The position numbers and the translations under genes were made by a program. A model generated the notes under the pieces. That model saw nothing but the letters and a program-made list of their open reading frames with translations. It was not told where the DNA came from and searched no databases. A stretch of DNA of 64,000 nucleotides from Parelaphostrongylus tenuis. Its lineage: Eukaryota > Nematoda > Chromadorea > Rhabditida > Metastrongylidae. Positions 24,061 through 36,140 of this stretch are shown piece by piece. The stretch's first letter is position 1; the number at the start of each line of letters is the position of its first letter. The stretch is taken from the NCBI GenBank assembly GCA_019055375.1, contig JAHQIW010006128.1:87345-151344 (forward strand). Reading direction: 5' to 3'.

Positions 24061-26327
24061 AGTTTCTTTGCCACACCAAGGCCGCCAGTCGTCTTCTACA
24101 TTCTTATGCAAGAAGATCTGTCGAAAAAAACATCGCAATAACATAATCATTAAAACATGGCAAGTCTAAATGAGATCGCCCAAACAGGAGAAATCGAAAT
24201 CAGATTTCGGAAAAATTTTGATGCAAAATTTTCACCTATTCATATAACATTAGCACAGGGCGCTCTAGCGATGCCTGGAAATGGTGAACATCCTCTCGAT
24301 TAGTAAAGAGCGCATTCCGAAAACAAGCGCAAAATTATCACCAACTACACTTCCAACCAAATTCTAGAACTTCTTCTTGAATATGCAAATCCCAAAAAGA
24401 AAAGGTGATATTTTTGAAATAAATGAATGTTGTGATCTATTAATGGTGTAAACGTACTGTCATCTGTCAAACACATTAGTCGTCTTTTTTTGTCTAGCGC
24501 GGACAACTGCACAGGTTCTGTCCTGTAGTATAAAAATACTAACCTGATACATTGATGAGTATTGGCAAGTAACTGTATTGATCACAAATTTTTCAACCTC
24601 CTCTATCGCTCTACGAATGAAATGTAATAAGGCGCATCACTATGCTTTGATACTTTAACGCCTGATCTTTAACTTTTCATGTTTACTATTTTTTCCGAGC
24701 TTGCCTTATTGTCAAATTATCGCCAATTCTTCTTGTCTGTAGCGTGATTTATTGCCTTATTGCATGAAATTCTAGCAAGATGTGGTTGAAATCAACAGAA
24801 AGGAATGCCTCTGCTTGGAAAGTTTTGAAGAGTTCAATAACCAGAGAGCCAGTGTTCATTTTTAATGTCAGTCAGTCCTAAACATAGTGGTGGAACAACT
24901 TTTTTAACGGATACATGAATTAAAGCGAATCATCAATCATTAACTGTCAATCTCTCCCCATGTACACTAGTTTGGACGGAATGTGGATGAAATGTAATTG
25001 CAGACGATTTTCAAAACCAGCAAGAGGGTCTATGTAAGTCTAATTGTAAAATCTACGATTTCTTACGGCTTTTGTTTTGACTGATAAATCGTTGAAAGCC
25101 CCAGCGCGCAGTTTCTGTTAAGTCGCCATAGTCCACTGCTTTTTTGATGAGCAGATACAACCTGGCTGTAACACTAATTTCATTTGTATGCTCTGCAACT
25201 TCCTCCAAGCACACATGGCCATTCTTTGCAAGTGTTCCCTCATTTGACAAAGATCAATTCACTAAGTCTCATTTGGGTGAGAAAATGTATCTGGTTCAAA
25301 ACAAAAGAGGCTGTTTTAGGTATGGAGTATGGCCACGCATGATCACTAGACAATCCTTCCTACGCTTTATTTTTAAGTTCCTAAAATTTGTCTTGAACTT
25401 TCAATGATTTATGTACAGATGTTTCAGATTTCTCCGCGAGGATAGTAGCTTTCTTTCAAAATCTTCTCATTATGTCGTATTACCCATGTGTATGTTTATA
25501 CGAAAACACATTATGATAAGAAAAAATGTTGATTTAAGAAACGCTTATTATTTTCTCAAAATTAGGAAGAAATTATTGCATGTTAGACCCTCTACACTAA
25601 AGAAATTTCATGCCCTCAATCCCATAATGTAGAATGGTGTGCAAGAACATTTGCAGTAAAAGTAGTAAAATACATTTGTGTCTGCCTGTCAGCATGGTGG
25701 AGGAGTTATTTCAGTCTGGGATGGGTGAGCAATATCAGAGGCTCACAAGTGCATTGAAGAACACAAGAAAGAGCTAAAAATTTTGAAATATTTTCAAAAT
25801 ATGATGAACGCAAAAATGGCGGAAGTGGGATGGGTGGGTGAACATGATGCGCATTGCCAAGTGCAGATGAACAGATTCCATTAGCGAATGAGCTCTACCG
25901 GATGTCAAGCGCTCAACAGAAACACCACTGAATCGATGGTTAGAACTTATTGCGTTGATTATAGAAGGAAAACATGGTGCTCAATAACTCTCTGTATCTA
26001 GCTGACGCCATCTCAGCCATAATTTTCACGCGACACTGGGAAATGAGCCAGTAAAAGCGGTAGCATAAAACATTTACTATGTGTTACTTACGAGTTTTTT
26101 ATTCGAGAGATCGTTACATTGCATTGCTTTGCTTCGATTGCATCAAACTGAGTGATTGTTTACTCCAATGAATTAGAAACTACTGTGGATGAGTAGGTGG
26201 TAGCTTTTTTCTGCAATTATGTCAAATTTTATCGAATTATGCAGTATTGTCTATTGTGTACGCTGTTATAAGGTCTTGGAACAGTTTTTTGTTGAAAATT
26301 CCATATAACGTTTACAACTCTTTTCAG
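24061..26327 (+). other. Upstream region of gene B, no supported gene
   Basis: Short ORFs at 25053-25250 (minus) and 25144-25632 (plus) overlap and neither has splice or start support. No promoter homologous to those of genes C and D was found. Confidence 0.4.
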
Positions 26328-26330
26328 GTA

Positions 26331-29300
26331 ATGAGCAATCTTCTACACGTAGTCATACTAATGGTTATTTTTTGCGAGCTGACAACCGATTCATCTGCGA
26401 GCGTGAATATGGAACTGTCGTTGCGTTCGGAAAAAACCGTAGCACAAACTTTTGACTTCATGAAAAGGTGCGCAAAAATTCAGTTATCAGCAGTGCACTC
26501 CAATTTGTATTAAAAGACTCAGATTAAGAAAAACTGAAACCGTACTACATATTCATCTTTCACACTCATTTTTTATAGAGTTGATAACATTGTAGGAGTA
26601 TAGAATGGATAACGATCATTTCGGTTTTATGTCTATAACGTCAGTTATTGGAGTAAATGTTTATGTGCGCCTCCTTTTGTGAAAAATCCTACCATAAGTT
26701 AGAAACCGAGTATGCAGAACAAAGCTCATCATTCTCGAACTGAATGAAACGAGTTCACAGTAGTAGAATGGAGAATATCTGTCCCCTAACCCGCAAGAAA
26801 GGAGTGCGTTCTGGTCTAATGGAATAAGAAAAAATTTGCACACTTTTCTTGGTTACTATGAACAAACTACCTTGCTCACACAGCAGTTTACTAATGAAGG
26901 GAAAAATAACGTTGAAGCTAACATGACTCTTCGTGACGACGAATCATTAAATCATTTTAATAAAGTCTAAACAGGCCTGTTTCGTTAGGTTGAGAGTTCA
27001 CGATCATTTTTGATTATTATAAGCTGTCATATTGTTGATGAAAAAAATTTGGTTGATCTCACTATACAACATATGAGTGCAATGCTACTTAAGATAACCT
27101 AGCTCAAAAAGATCATAAAGGTGATGACCATTCAGTTTTCAAAGACAACCAGCTGCCTCCTTCATTCCAGCGCAGTAAGGAACTTGACAAATGATGGTAT
27201 TTTCCGTCTTCCTGGATGCAGTTCTGCCAACGTCCCGGCAAACTAAGCAATTCCGCGCTCATAAAACTCATTATTCTTTGATGCCAGCCAATCAGTCAAT
27301 TCTCGACGCAAATGATTGATGTCTCGAAACTTCTTCTTGTTCAGCCAGTGTTCCAATGATCTGGAGAGATGGAAATCGGACGGATGCAGATCTGGCCAAT
27401 ACGGCAGATGATCTAAGTGCTCTCAGCGCAAATCGGTCAACTTCTTCAAGATCGTGCGAAATCCAATTGCCCTTGCGCCATATCTTGCGTGCATCTTTCG
27501 AAACCATAGGTGCAGTAAGTTGGGACTGACTTCCCGTGACGGCTCCATTGTTGGAGAAGTATGTGCAAAATCATACCAAACGATGCGCAAGAAATTCTTC
27601 ACAAAATATGCGGAAGAAAATGGGAAAATTTTTATTTGCTGGATCAAGTTCGGAAACATAGTTGGAGACCTTATATACTTGCGACACTTTCATAGTGCAA
27701 TAGTGATAACAATCTATAATGAATTCGCCGACTAATTTTTCTACAAGAATGTTCGAGTTTTTATGAGTTGAAACACAACACTATTAAGAGACGGAGAGAA
27801 TTGACGATTTGAGGATGACAATATAATCGTCTGAAAAATTTTTTCTTGTATGGCAAAAGGACTAGGAAATACATGGAAAAATGTGAGGCGATCGTCGAAA
27901 AAATTAACTGCTCAAGAGACCCGGTGATTAATTTTCGAATAGCATCCCTACCCAGGTGTTACTCGAAAAGAGAAGCGCACTTATGCCCCATCTAGAACAA
28001 GTGGAAATAAGTGTATCGTCATCTTTTCAAATAGCACCACTGGGTTCCAGAATCATTCTCGTAAGACCACAGCTTTTCCGATTTGACCCAAGGTGACCAC
28101 TACAATTATCCACAGCTCAAGAAAAATCAGCCACTGTGAACAGCCGGCTCAAGTCATCGTTTTCATGGAAGGGAAAGCCGCAGAAACATTCGTCATTGAG
28201 AATCCTAGGAAACTCCTTGTTTAAAAAAACCAGGTTTACTGCGCATGACTCGGAAGGAAACTCGATTTGCAAGAAAAGTAATGTTACAACAACTTCTGAT
28301 CTTTAGTTTTCACTAGAGAGCCTACATCATACATTACCCATAGAATCAACAAGGATGTTATAACCCTATCAAATGGCAGTGATTTTGAAGATAAAGGCAG
28401 CATCAATCGTGTTTGAGCCGCCAAAGGCCTAGTCTCGGACCGGAAACTGTGCACTCAACTTCCAACTCGTCCCTTCCCCCATCTCCCCCTATCATGCAAC
28501 TAAGACATAGACTGGCACTTCAACTACGTCGATTAAAGCATCACTCGCACAGATTTCTGATTTCTATCTAGTAATTAAGAGGTGCACAACATAGATCTGG
28601 ATTTCGACATCATCAAAATTGTCCTGTCTTCGAGATCCGGGATAATAAACTGTGTGTAAGTGAATTTATGATGCGGTTATGTCTTGAGAAGGATGTAGGG
28701 TGTTCCACAGATAAATGGAAAAAAATTTATTGCCTTCACTGCTAAACTCAAAGTGATTCAAAAGTTGTCCAGAAAGATCTTATATTAAACAAGCGAAAGA
28801 ATTCATAGCTCTCATCAACTAAATTCACTTGCGACAGCAAATGGATTAGGAGCACTAGAATAATGCTTAAGACCGCTATAGCGCTGAATAAGACGATTCA
28901 AAAGATAGATGTATGGTGTTCATAAAAACGATTCCAACCGACCCTATTCACGGCTCACAAAGCCGTTCATATCTCTAAGGCCGAAAACTGCTGCCAGAAA
29001 CTCAGGGATAAATTGACTTTCTGCAGTGCAACTATGAATGGTGTACTTCGACTATACAAGAACTCGTGGATGATTCAAGTCGGCCAACATTGGAGGGCAT
29101 TCAGATTGACGACAACCCTCAAGTAGCAAGCGAACCTTCATGCGAAGTGCCCAAAGATCTAGGTGATGCACACGAGAATACGAATCGATTGAAAGAACTG
29201 CTGGGGTTTGATTAGTGTTAATACGCACCACTCCAACGAACTGAATTCACTCCAAAACGAGGTGAAGGTGGCAAAAATCTTTCTCAGAAATTGCTCTTAT

Positions 29301-31944
29301 GTTCCCCTAAGCACTTCGGTTACTTTACGGAGACTAGCCAAAATAAGTTTTGGGTACAAGGATGAGCTTGCTGCAGGTGAAAAAATCAGCCCGAGGTAGG
29401 CGAAAAGTGTGGTGTGATTACAAGGAAATACGACTTATTACGGTTTATAGCGAAACGCGGGTAACACAGTGTTCAGAGGTGCCCAGGGTCGCACACGTGG
29501 ATTGATGGTTCAAAGTCGTCCAAAGCTGACCAAGCCTTCCATCTTTACGGGATCGCTGGATGGGTGCCGCTTCTATTTGGAAGGATCCAGCACCAACTTG
29601 ACAGATTGATAGGATAGCATGAGTCATTGTTAAGACAAATTGCATTCAATCTTCTCAAACGATAGTAAATGAATACGAGTGTATGACGCATGCCTCAGGG
29701 ATTGGTCAACGCCGAAAACTTGAGTCTTCGTCCTTTCACGATTTTACAGGCTCGAGTGGTTTACATCACTATTTGCGTTTGAGCGGTTAGTCTAGTGTCA
29801 AAAACTCAACGAGGTCGTCTAAGATGGGGGATTCGATATCTCCAACGGGAAGTCCATAGCTAAACCTATGCTATGATATAGTTCGACGAACAGTTCATCG
29901 ATAATTTATCACCAATTTTAGTAAGTTACATTAAGCGAATACTTCTTCGAAGAGTAGCACATAATCATATATTTCCAAACATTTGTGGGTTTTTTTCTGT
30001 TATTTGGCGAGAAATAAAAAGTGATTCTTTTCTCTGGACAAGAACTTCTTATAAAAGTTAAGTGATTGTTCGAAAGCTTAACTCTCTGGCCATTGCATAG
30101 CAAAACTTTTGGATTGGCCTATTCATAACTCTGAGGCAAGGAGAAAAGTTTTTTGTATCGTACACGCGTATTTTACGTAGTACAGAGCTCTTCCTATACT
30201 TTACATGAGCATTCAATAACGTAAATTTTGGCGATTCCTACGTCATGTCCGTTATCTAGAAAAACCGTTTCACTACAGTATAGCAGTGAAAATGAGATTG
30301 AGTTTTACATACGCTTTTTTCATGTCGGCTAGTGATGTGCGTGGCTCTCAATCTATACGAGACGGATCGATAGCACTTACTCGACCAAGATGTGTAGTGC
30401 TGCTTCTGTTATGAATTTATGATTTTTCCTTCTCTTTGAAGAAACCTTAGGTGAATCATATGACTTTTATACTACAAGATTTCCCTTACACATTAATATG
30501 CTTTTCGTGCTGCTTCCAACAAACTATAAGCGCGATATTAATAAAAACGTCGGTGGGTATGAAACATAATTTTATTTTGAATTCTACAACGCTATAAAGA
30601 GCCTTTATAATAAACTAGCATATACGGCAGTTCTCCGAGATTCAATCTTTGAATGATTACTTTCATTCTTACAAGAAATTCTTGTCCAGCAAAAGTGGTC
30701 GTTTCCTCACTTGTTTCCGCTAAACGATATGAAACGGCTAACATTTTTGGAACGATAAAACAATATCTCTTCCATGATTATCTGAGACTCAGAAACTCTT
30801 TTAAAGTGAGAAAAACTTCCATAATAGATAACAAAAACTGCGTCCTATCAGAACGGCAATTGAGACCACTGCGCACAACGCGATTCAGGTAGCGCGATTT
30901 TTGTTATCTATCTATGAATCGTTCCTCTAGTTCAAAAGCGTTATTTAGACTTCCTTATGTCTTGACAGAACACAATTTTTGCACGCTGATGCGCTCTGCA
31001 TCTTTTTGTGCAAGATTAATTCCATGTGAATCATATCCTTATCTTTGCTGCTACAGCGCACTACAAAGGCGTGCAAAAATCCAGATAAAGTGATGGAATT
31101 TTCGAAATGTGAGCTATCTAATAATTACTAAAAAGCCAGGATGGAAGCTTTCCTCATCGGAAACGCTCGGTCCCAGACGGCTTTATCGTTGCCAGGAACA
31201 TCACTATAAATGCGGACAGTATAACTTAGTATTATAATCTGAATGGATTCCACATTTATACTGCCTCTTAGTAATGATTTGATGTTAAAAATTTAGTTAA
31301 GGCTATTGAATGATATGTGAAACATTTGACATGAGGCGGGAGTTTAACCCACATCTCAGACGTCAGTTGAGGGGGCGTGCTGCCACTACCCAACCTATGC
31401 CACCGCTCTGCTCGCTGTCTTTCTTCGATATGCCCTATCGCAGCTGTCACTAACCATCGTGTAGTAGATCGTCAAAGAAATAGTGACAGCATCTCGGTGA
31501 CATCGGTGGTGTAGTGGTTGTCGCATTCCCGGTATGGGTGAAACGCGATTTCATCTCCCATCTGACGCCGAACCGAATGTTTGCACATCACTCAATAATC
31601 TTAGAACTATGGTTTATAAATAAATATAAATAAATTATGAATGAATTTTTTATATTATGTAGTTTATATAATTTTGTAAATGGATTTTCAGAGCGTCGCG
31701 ACAGAAACGACAATTGCTCACTACTATGGCGCCTCAAATTCCTAGCTTATTTGATCCACTCACTATACTTAATCAACCTATTGTGATTAATATAACAAAA
31801 AAGATTGCTACAGCGCTTCTTCGTAATCTCGGGGATCAACTTCATGGCAGACCTTCTACTCTCCCCCCTTGTTGTTATCGTCCCTGGTTGTATGCTAACC
31901 TTCCTTTTGGTGGTGCGCTTGGAAATATTGGATTGGGTCGTTGA
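26331..31944 (+). CDS. Secreted-precursor family gene B, two coding exons
   Basis: Exon 1 is 26331-26467 and exon 2 is 31692-31944, with a 5224-base intron and a predicted 129 residues. The ATG follows CTTTTCAG|GTA, the donor is AAG|GTGCGC in phase 2 and the acceptor is GATTTTCAG|A. The signal peptide is about residues 1-21 (MSNLLHVVILMVIFCELTTDS), and the pro-segment has MELSLRSEKTVAQ, very close to gene A. The splice junction reads KR-ASRQKR-Q. The mature part (about 77 residues) begins QLLTTMAPQIPSLFDPLTIL, shares APQIP and F-D/N-P-L-T-x-L-N with A, has a CC pair, and ends GGALGNIGLGR, a possible Gly-Arg amidation end (inference). Start choice rests on paralogy. Stop to AATAAA (32201) is about 260 bases. 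Unknown function, probably exported. Confidence 0.78.
27005..27200 (+). repeat. Intronic block shared with intron of gene A
   Basis: Counterpart of 14765-14995. See the GGTGATGACCATTCAGTT landmark. It lies on the same strand and in the same position order (exon 1, this block, then the long repeat). Confidence 0.6.
27225..27660 (-). pseudogene. Mariner transposase C-terminal relic
   Basis: The minus-strand frame gives DWLASKNNEFYERGIAYLPGR followed by WQNCIQEDGKYH; the former is given here only by its core ASKNNEFYERGI. This matches the mariner C-terminal block (F-F-A-S-K-x-x-x-F-Y-x-x-G-I-x-x-L-P-x-R-W-x-x-C-I-x-x-x-G-x-Y). Upstream LPYWPDLHPSDFHLSRSLEHWL sits in other frames. Stops and frameshifts are present. 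It is antisense within intron of gene B. Confidence 0.8.
27785..28590 (+). repeat. Long intronic repeat, copy in gene B
   Basis: Counterpart of 16672-17440. It differs by many point changes and small gaps, so it is old. The following 28600-29440 stretch has no confident assignment. Confidence 0.75.
29450..29650 (+). repeat. tRNA-derived SINE, copy 2
   Basis: CACAGTGTTCAGA, GGTCGCACACG, GATGGTTCAAAGTCG (B box) and CCAAGCCTTCCATC appear in the same order as at 1027-1215. It lies in intron of gene B. Confidence 0.6.
30090..30700. mobile_element. Inverted-repeat element family, copy 2
   Basis: CATTCAATAACGTAAATTTTGGCGATTCC (core CAATAACGTAAATTTTG) and the right end TTTTATTTTGAATTCTACAACG ... 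TTCTTGTCCAGCAAAAGTGGTCG match the copy at 45150-46060. The left end is more decayed. It lies in intron of gene B. Confidence 0.55.
31318..31597. repeat. Two opposed tRNA-like SINE copies
   Basis: Minus copy 31430-31318: complement of GGCGGGAGTTTAACCC (degenerate B box) and TGGGTAGTGGCAGCACG. Plus copy 31502-31597: GGTGTAGTGGTTGTCGCATTCC, then GATTTCATCTCCC as B box, then TGACGCCGAACCGAATGTTTGC. They lie about 90 bases before the acceptor of gene B exon 2. Confidence 0.6.
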
Positions 31945-32200
31945 TGGATTCACAATGCCTTATGACCCACAAATTTTGCTTCCTGAGCTTGACATTACAT
32001 GCCCATACTAAAACGAGTTATTGTGGTAATATGTAGTTCTGAGTGGTTGAACTTGGTCTTTGTAGCTCAAAGCAGCATGTCGCATTATGCCAATATTTGA
32101 ATCTTTCTTCGAAGTTTTGTTTGTACCTTCTGTTTTCGTGGCTTATACTTCGGAGTGTAGTGCCCGCTGATCATATATGATATGATTGAGCTGGTACGGC

Positions 32201-32206
32201 AATAAA
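32201..32206 (+). terminator. Candidate polyadenylation signal of gene B
   Basis: AATAAA about 257 bases after the gene B stop. The 3' end has not been shown. The following 32207-33266 holds no supported gene. Confidence 0.4.
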
Positions 32207-33303
32207 GATTGTCTGCATCTTCAATTCAACACATCTCAGGCCAATTTTAAGCAAATAAACGTTGAAATTTACAAATCTTTCTCTACAAAATAGACCATTT
32301 AGTAATCACGATTTACAACTCACTTTGTGCCTAATTAATCTCGTTGGAAGAGTGTGACGTGAAATTTAACTGCAGGAGTGCTGAGATACGAGTACAGTTT
32401 GGCACAGAGTTGGAGCAAAAGTAGTGATTAGTTTTCCTGGGGTATGACTACCCTCATTGGGGTTCACCAAATCTCGCTCCAAAATCGATGCCCTCGTTCT
32501 GTTATTCTCAACTGCTTCTAACCTAATTTACCTAAGGTGTCAAGTATTGCACGTACCTACGCACCGCTTTGACCACATTAAAATCTCTCTCTAAAATACA
32601 GACATGAAATTCAGGATTCTTAAAGCTCATCGCATATGTTCCTTTTCAATTCTACGTCGATTTCCGTAGATAAAGTAATAGGGTTTTCAAGATTTCGTGC
32701 AGCAGCGGCAAGTAAGTTTTCTGCAACACAGGATCTATGTTTCTAGCCTCCGCCTCGCTTTGGTATTTCCATGATAATAAGTTTTGTGTTCAGAACATCT
32801 AAAGGAAACCTTCAAGAAGAAAATCTCAATCCGCAGACACCTAAAAACTGAAAGAATCATTTATATCACCTATTGCACTGCTAGCCCATTAGTGATTCCA
32901 GCGGGAGCCAGCTAGCCTTTCATTTATTTTTACTGTCCGCAAAATTAGTGAGGTAATTTACTCTCGCTTTTAGGGATTTATTGAACTCCATATTTTTCTT
33001 CCAGCCTTTTCGTGATTAGCGCTGATCATCAGGTCGATGATAGTTGTGATTTATTCCTGCCATTCCAAAGAATCCAGATGATGGTAATGACTCTCTTGGT
33101 TGGCCCTATGACGCATACTTCTCTGGTCAACTCTCGATGGCATAACTTGTGAAACGGCATCCTTGGTTTTTTATCACTGATTGTGGACCGGAATGGAGCA
33201 TTTTTTGCTCACAGGTGTAGTTGTGCAAGCCTGACATAAATTTTAACTGTGTATACGATAATGCTTAATGACAAGAATATGACAGTTCTGAGCCGATAGG
33301 TCT

Positions 33304-33358
33304 AGTGCTATATAGGCGCCTATTTCATTTCGTCCTATTGGAACTCGTCAGCAGCACC
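33304..33358 (-). ncRNA. Hammerhead ribozyme relic, left arm
   Basis: Minus strand: CTGACGA (33351-33345), stem II of four pairs, GAAA, then a stem III enlarged by a TGAA insertion before ATAGGCGCCTAT. Stem I needs one bulged base. The core is present but less regular than in the right arm. Confidence 0.6.
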
Positions 33359-33500
33359 CTCCATCCGTTCCGTCGATTCGTTGAGGCTAAATAATCCTTC
33401 AAAGGAGTCGACGCTGAGTAAAAAAAACAATCACCCCAGGTCGGATGATGGTATTACCATGGATTATTTAGCCTCAAGGAATTGAGGGAACAGACGGAGG

Positions 33501-33548
33501 GTGTTACTGATGAGTCCCAATAGGACGAAATAGGCGCCTATATAGCAC
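33501..33548 (+). ncRNA. Apparently intact type I hammerhead ribozyme, right arm
   Basis: In order: stem I strand GTGTTA, core CTGATGA (33507-33513), stem II GTCC/GGAC with a five-base loop, GAA, then A15.1, the palindrome TAGGCGCCTA and U16.1 as stem III. Position 17 is A (33542), then stem I strand TAGCAC, which pairs with GTGTTA over six positions including one G-U. All core bases required for hammerhead catalysis are present. Stem III has no loop, as in ribozymes that act better as dimers (established for short-stem III hammerheads). Confidence 0.82.
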
Positions 33549-33769
33549 AAGACCTGTCGGCTCGCAACATGTCATATCCTTATCAGATTATTTTGTTTTG
33601 AGCGGATCTGTAAAGGAGCGGTCGACAGCAGAGAATCGTTTAGTGACCTTTCATCTTGATCATTTAATGTTTAGATTTCTGACCTATGAATGAAGGTAGG
33701 AGAACAAGAAACAAATCTGATTTTACGCGTTAGATTGACGCAGCTCTATCATTCTTAAGTACTCACTCT

Positions 33770-33955
33770 TCTGACGACAAATGGTGCACGCGAAGATCCG
33801 CTTTTATCAACATTGAATTTTTATAATTCAAACCAAATCCAATCCTTCCACATGCTCTATCAAAATTGGTCAACATTCGTCTCTCTTGACTAATGTTCGA
33901 AATTTTTATAACGATGTATTCAGCATAGTGAAAATGGAACCTCTTTCTCAAAACT
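33770..33955 (-). pseudogene. RTE-type reverse transcriptase fragment
   Basis: Minus-strand frame RMLTNFDRACGRIGFGLN matches the stretch just after the Y/A-A-D-D block of nematode RTE-type polymerases. It is similar to the fragment at 36135-35830, and truncated on both sides. Confidence 0.65.
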
Positions 33956-34844
33956 TTATACAGCTCAAGAAAAATCTTTATTTGCTAACATTGATAAAAT
34001 GGTTATCTAGAACTTCTTTGACAACTTCTTCCTGAAGCAGGTCGAAATCTCTCTGTGAAATAATCAAAATGAGACAGTGCAATCTCTTGTAATCTTGCGC
34101 ACTTTGGTGAATCTTGTTATGGAGTGAAGTACACACTAGTGTTTGAACCTCTCTCGAAACCCTGCTTATTCAGATGGCCCCTCTTCCTCCAATATCTCCA
34201 ATACTGTTTAATGGTTTGACTGAAGAGTTTATGATGGGCAGACAGCTAGCAGATTGAATCATAATTACCGATATCGTGGTGGCCATACTTCTTGGACAAT
34301 AACATGGTCTTATTTCCATTCAACGGAAATTCCTCATTCTGACCACCAAAGTGTGAATAGTCAAGCCAGCCTTGTGATTGAAAGCTCCAGGAAAGTTTTG
34401 GATGATCAGTTTTGTCTAGATTGAGGTTGTCCGTTTTTCACCGGCGAGATAGTATGCGGCATTACGAAAAAAGAGTCTGTGGGAGAATTCTTCCTCCATT
34501 AGTTTATTTAGAAACAGAAGGCCATGTAGTGAGGAATCTGATTGTTAGTAGTGAATGACTTCATGACAGTATTTTTAGAAGCTCTAACGGTTGATTTTCG
34601 GCGCCATGGTGCAATTGTCTTGGTTCCGCGACTGACGAATTTGAGTATAAAAAACTGAAAATACTGTATAGAAATTGCGTTTTCGACTATGTCTATGGAG
34701 TGATGTACCCTCATTTCATCCATCGAAACTGCAACACTATAATACACCTTTTCTATCTACATCACATTTGTCACCTATCGTCCGTTGGTCATCGAGTGAC
34801 TAGAGCAGGCACTATTAAGACTCTTATCTCTCCTCACTGCGTGC

Positions 34845-35140
34845 AGTGATAGCCTAGTGGATCATACTTGCTCAGTCAATGACGTTTCTGTGACTCTTTG
34901 ACATCTCATGTATTTCAGTCGGTTACGGCCTCCATCCATCGGATGTCATTGAAGAGCATTTCGTGCTCGAATCGCCTTATCTATGATAGCTTGGGGTGAA
35001 GAAAGGCTTTTTTTGACTTTTAATTCGATTAACAGAACTTTTTTGAAGTTGACCTTTCTTTTATCACTGGAATTAGGCGCTCGCTCGCTTACACTGAAAC
35101 TAGGCACCATCTTGCGATGTAAGGCAATATGACAGAGGTC
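34845..35140 (+). other. Gene-free stretch with a tRNA-like start
   Basis: GATAGCCTAGTGGATCATACT resembles a tRNA A box but no B box follows in place. Nothing else is supported between 33956 and 35140. Confidence 0.3.
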
Positions 35141-35265
35141 CGAGGACGCTCTATGCTCAACGTTTCGTAGACGTTCAACGCTCAGTAGCTCGGGGACGCT
35201 TTACATTCATGGTCTCAACGACGTTCCACGTTTATGGACTCGAGAACGCTTCATTGCTCATTACA
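35141..35265 (+). repeat. Degenerate tandem repeat with an exact 25-bp period
   Basis: The hexamer GACGCT/GACGTT recurs at 35145, 35170, 35195, 35220 and (as AACGCT) 35245, exactly 25 bases apart. The sequence between is diverged, with partial GCTCA and CTCAACG similarities. Confidence 0.6.
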
Positions 35266-35829
35266 GTCTTCTCATATATTCCTTGTCACCGTATCTGATA
35301 CATTACTCGTTACCGTGCCTAACCATTGAAGTCTTCTAACGTATTCATCATTCCCTTGTCTAAGTCATAAATTGAAACCGTACCTATTGAAGAAGCCTCA
35401 TGTCGCCCATTACAGTTTTCTTCTTGCTTATCCACTGAGCCACTATTTCAGCATTAATATCATAGTCTTATCATTGTTGCTCGCTACATTATGCTTTATG
35501 ATCATTATCGTTATGGTTGTCATTATTTGTCGTTTAATTATGTTGCGTGTATAGAGATCTACTCACCCAAGTTTGAGATTTGGAGAGCAGCATCCAGTGC
35601 CTCGCGTTTTCCCCACTACAGTTGGTGCATTGCTCCATCGACTCGGACCTTCACTACAAGAATTTCATATGCTCTCTCTCTTATTGCGAAGTTCAGGACT
35701 CGTGTCAAAACCAGTGCGCCTTCAATAGCTCCAAATTTTAATCTGCCTACGTATAAATCAGGTGTCCGATGCATATGTTGAGGCAAAGGTAGGCGCTGTG
35801 CCGAAAAGGTGCGCATGGAGTCGGATGTT

Positions 35830-36140
35830 TTTTGTTCTTTAACGACGTCTTCGATGCTCTAAAACGCTCCCAGGTAGCTCATTTCCTCACTCTCAACACT
35901 GGAACTAGATCGTATCATATTGACTTCATAACCAAAATAGACGTAACTGGAGCTTTGGAGAAACTCATTTTCTGAAGCCGTGAATGGGGGATCCAAACTC
36001 ATTTGTTTTTTATGAAGCCTGTTTTCGTTAAATTCAGTCTGTATCCAATCTTTCCGCAGACGCTGTCGATGTCGGTCAACATTCGTTCTGCCTGGTTGGT
36101 ACTTGGTTATGTATGAACGATGTCATCAGCTAAATAGGAT
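35830..36140 (-). pseudogene. RTE-type reverse transcriptase fragment
   Basis: The minus-strand frame begins ADDIVHT, the catalytic A-D-D motif, then reads QAERMLTDIDSVCGKIGYRLN (core ERMLTDIDSVCGKIG), FIKNK and, in shifted frames, ATWERFRA. This is the order seen in nematode RTE-type elements. Stops interrupt it. Confidence 0.8.

Larger units (their letters stand above)
33267..33594. mobile_element. 328-bp foldback element with a hammerhead in each arm
   Basis: Nearly the whole left half is the reverse complement of the right half, from GACAAGAATATGACA against the complement of TGTCATATCCTTATC to CTAAATAATCC against GGATTATTTAG. Each arm carries TATAGGCGCCTA and a hammerhead core. The unpaired centre (about 33395-33460) contains an A8 run. 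No ORF is seen, so it is non-autonomous. Confidence 0.85.

Noticed and set aside
25053..25632. Overlapping ORFs on both strands
   Set aside because: Neither strand has supporting splice sites or known motifs; probably chance.
28750..29440. Possible retrotransposon gag/pol text (ENTNRLKELLGFD and neighbours)
   Set aside because: No diagnostic catalytic motif could be read in any frame.
34180..34290. MAPLPPISPILFNGL after TTATTCAG, resembling the MAPQIPSLF of gene B
   Set aside because: No cleavage motif precedes it, the phase-2 frame stops at once, and the similarity is short.
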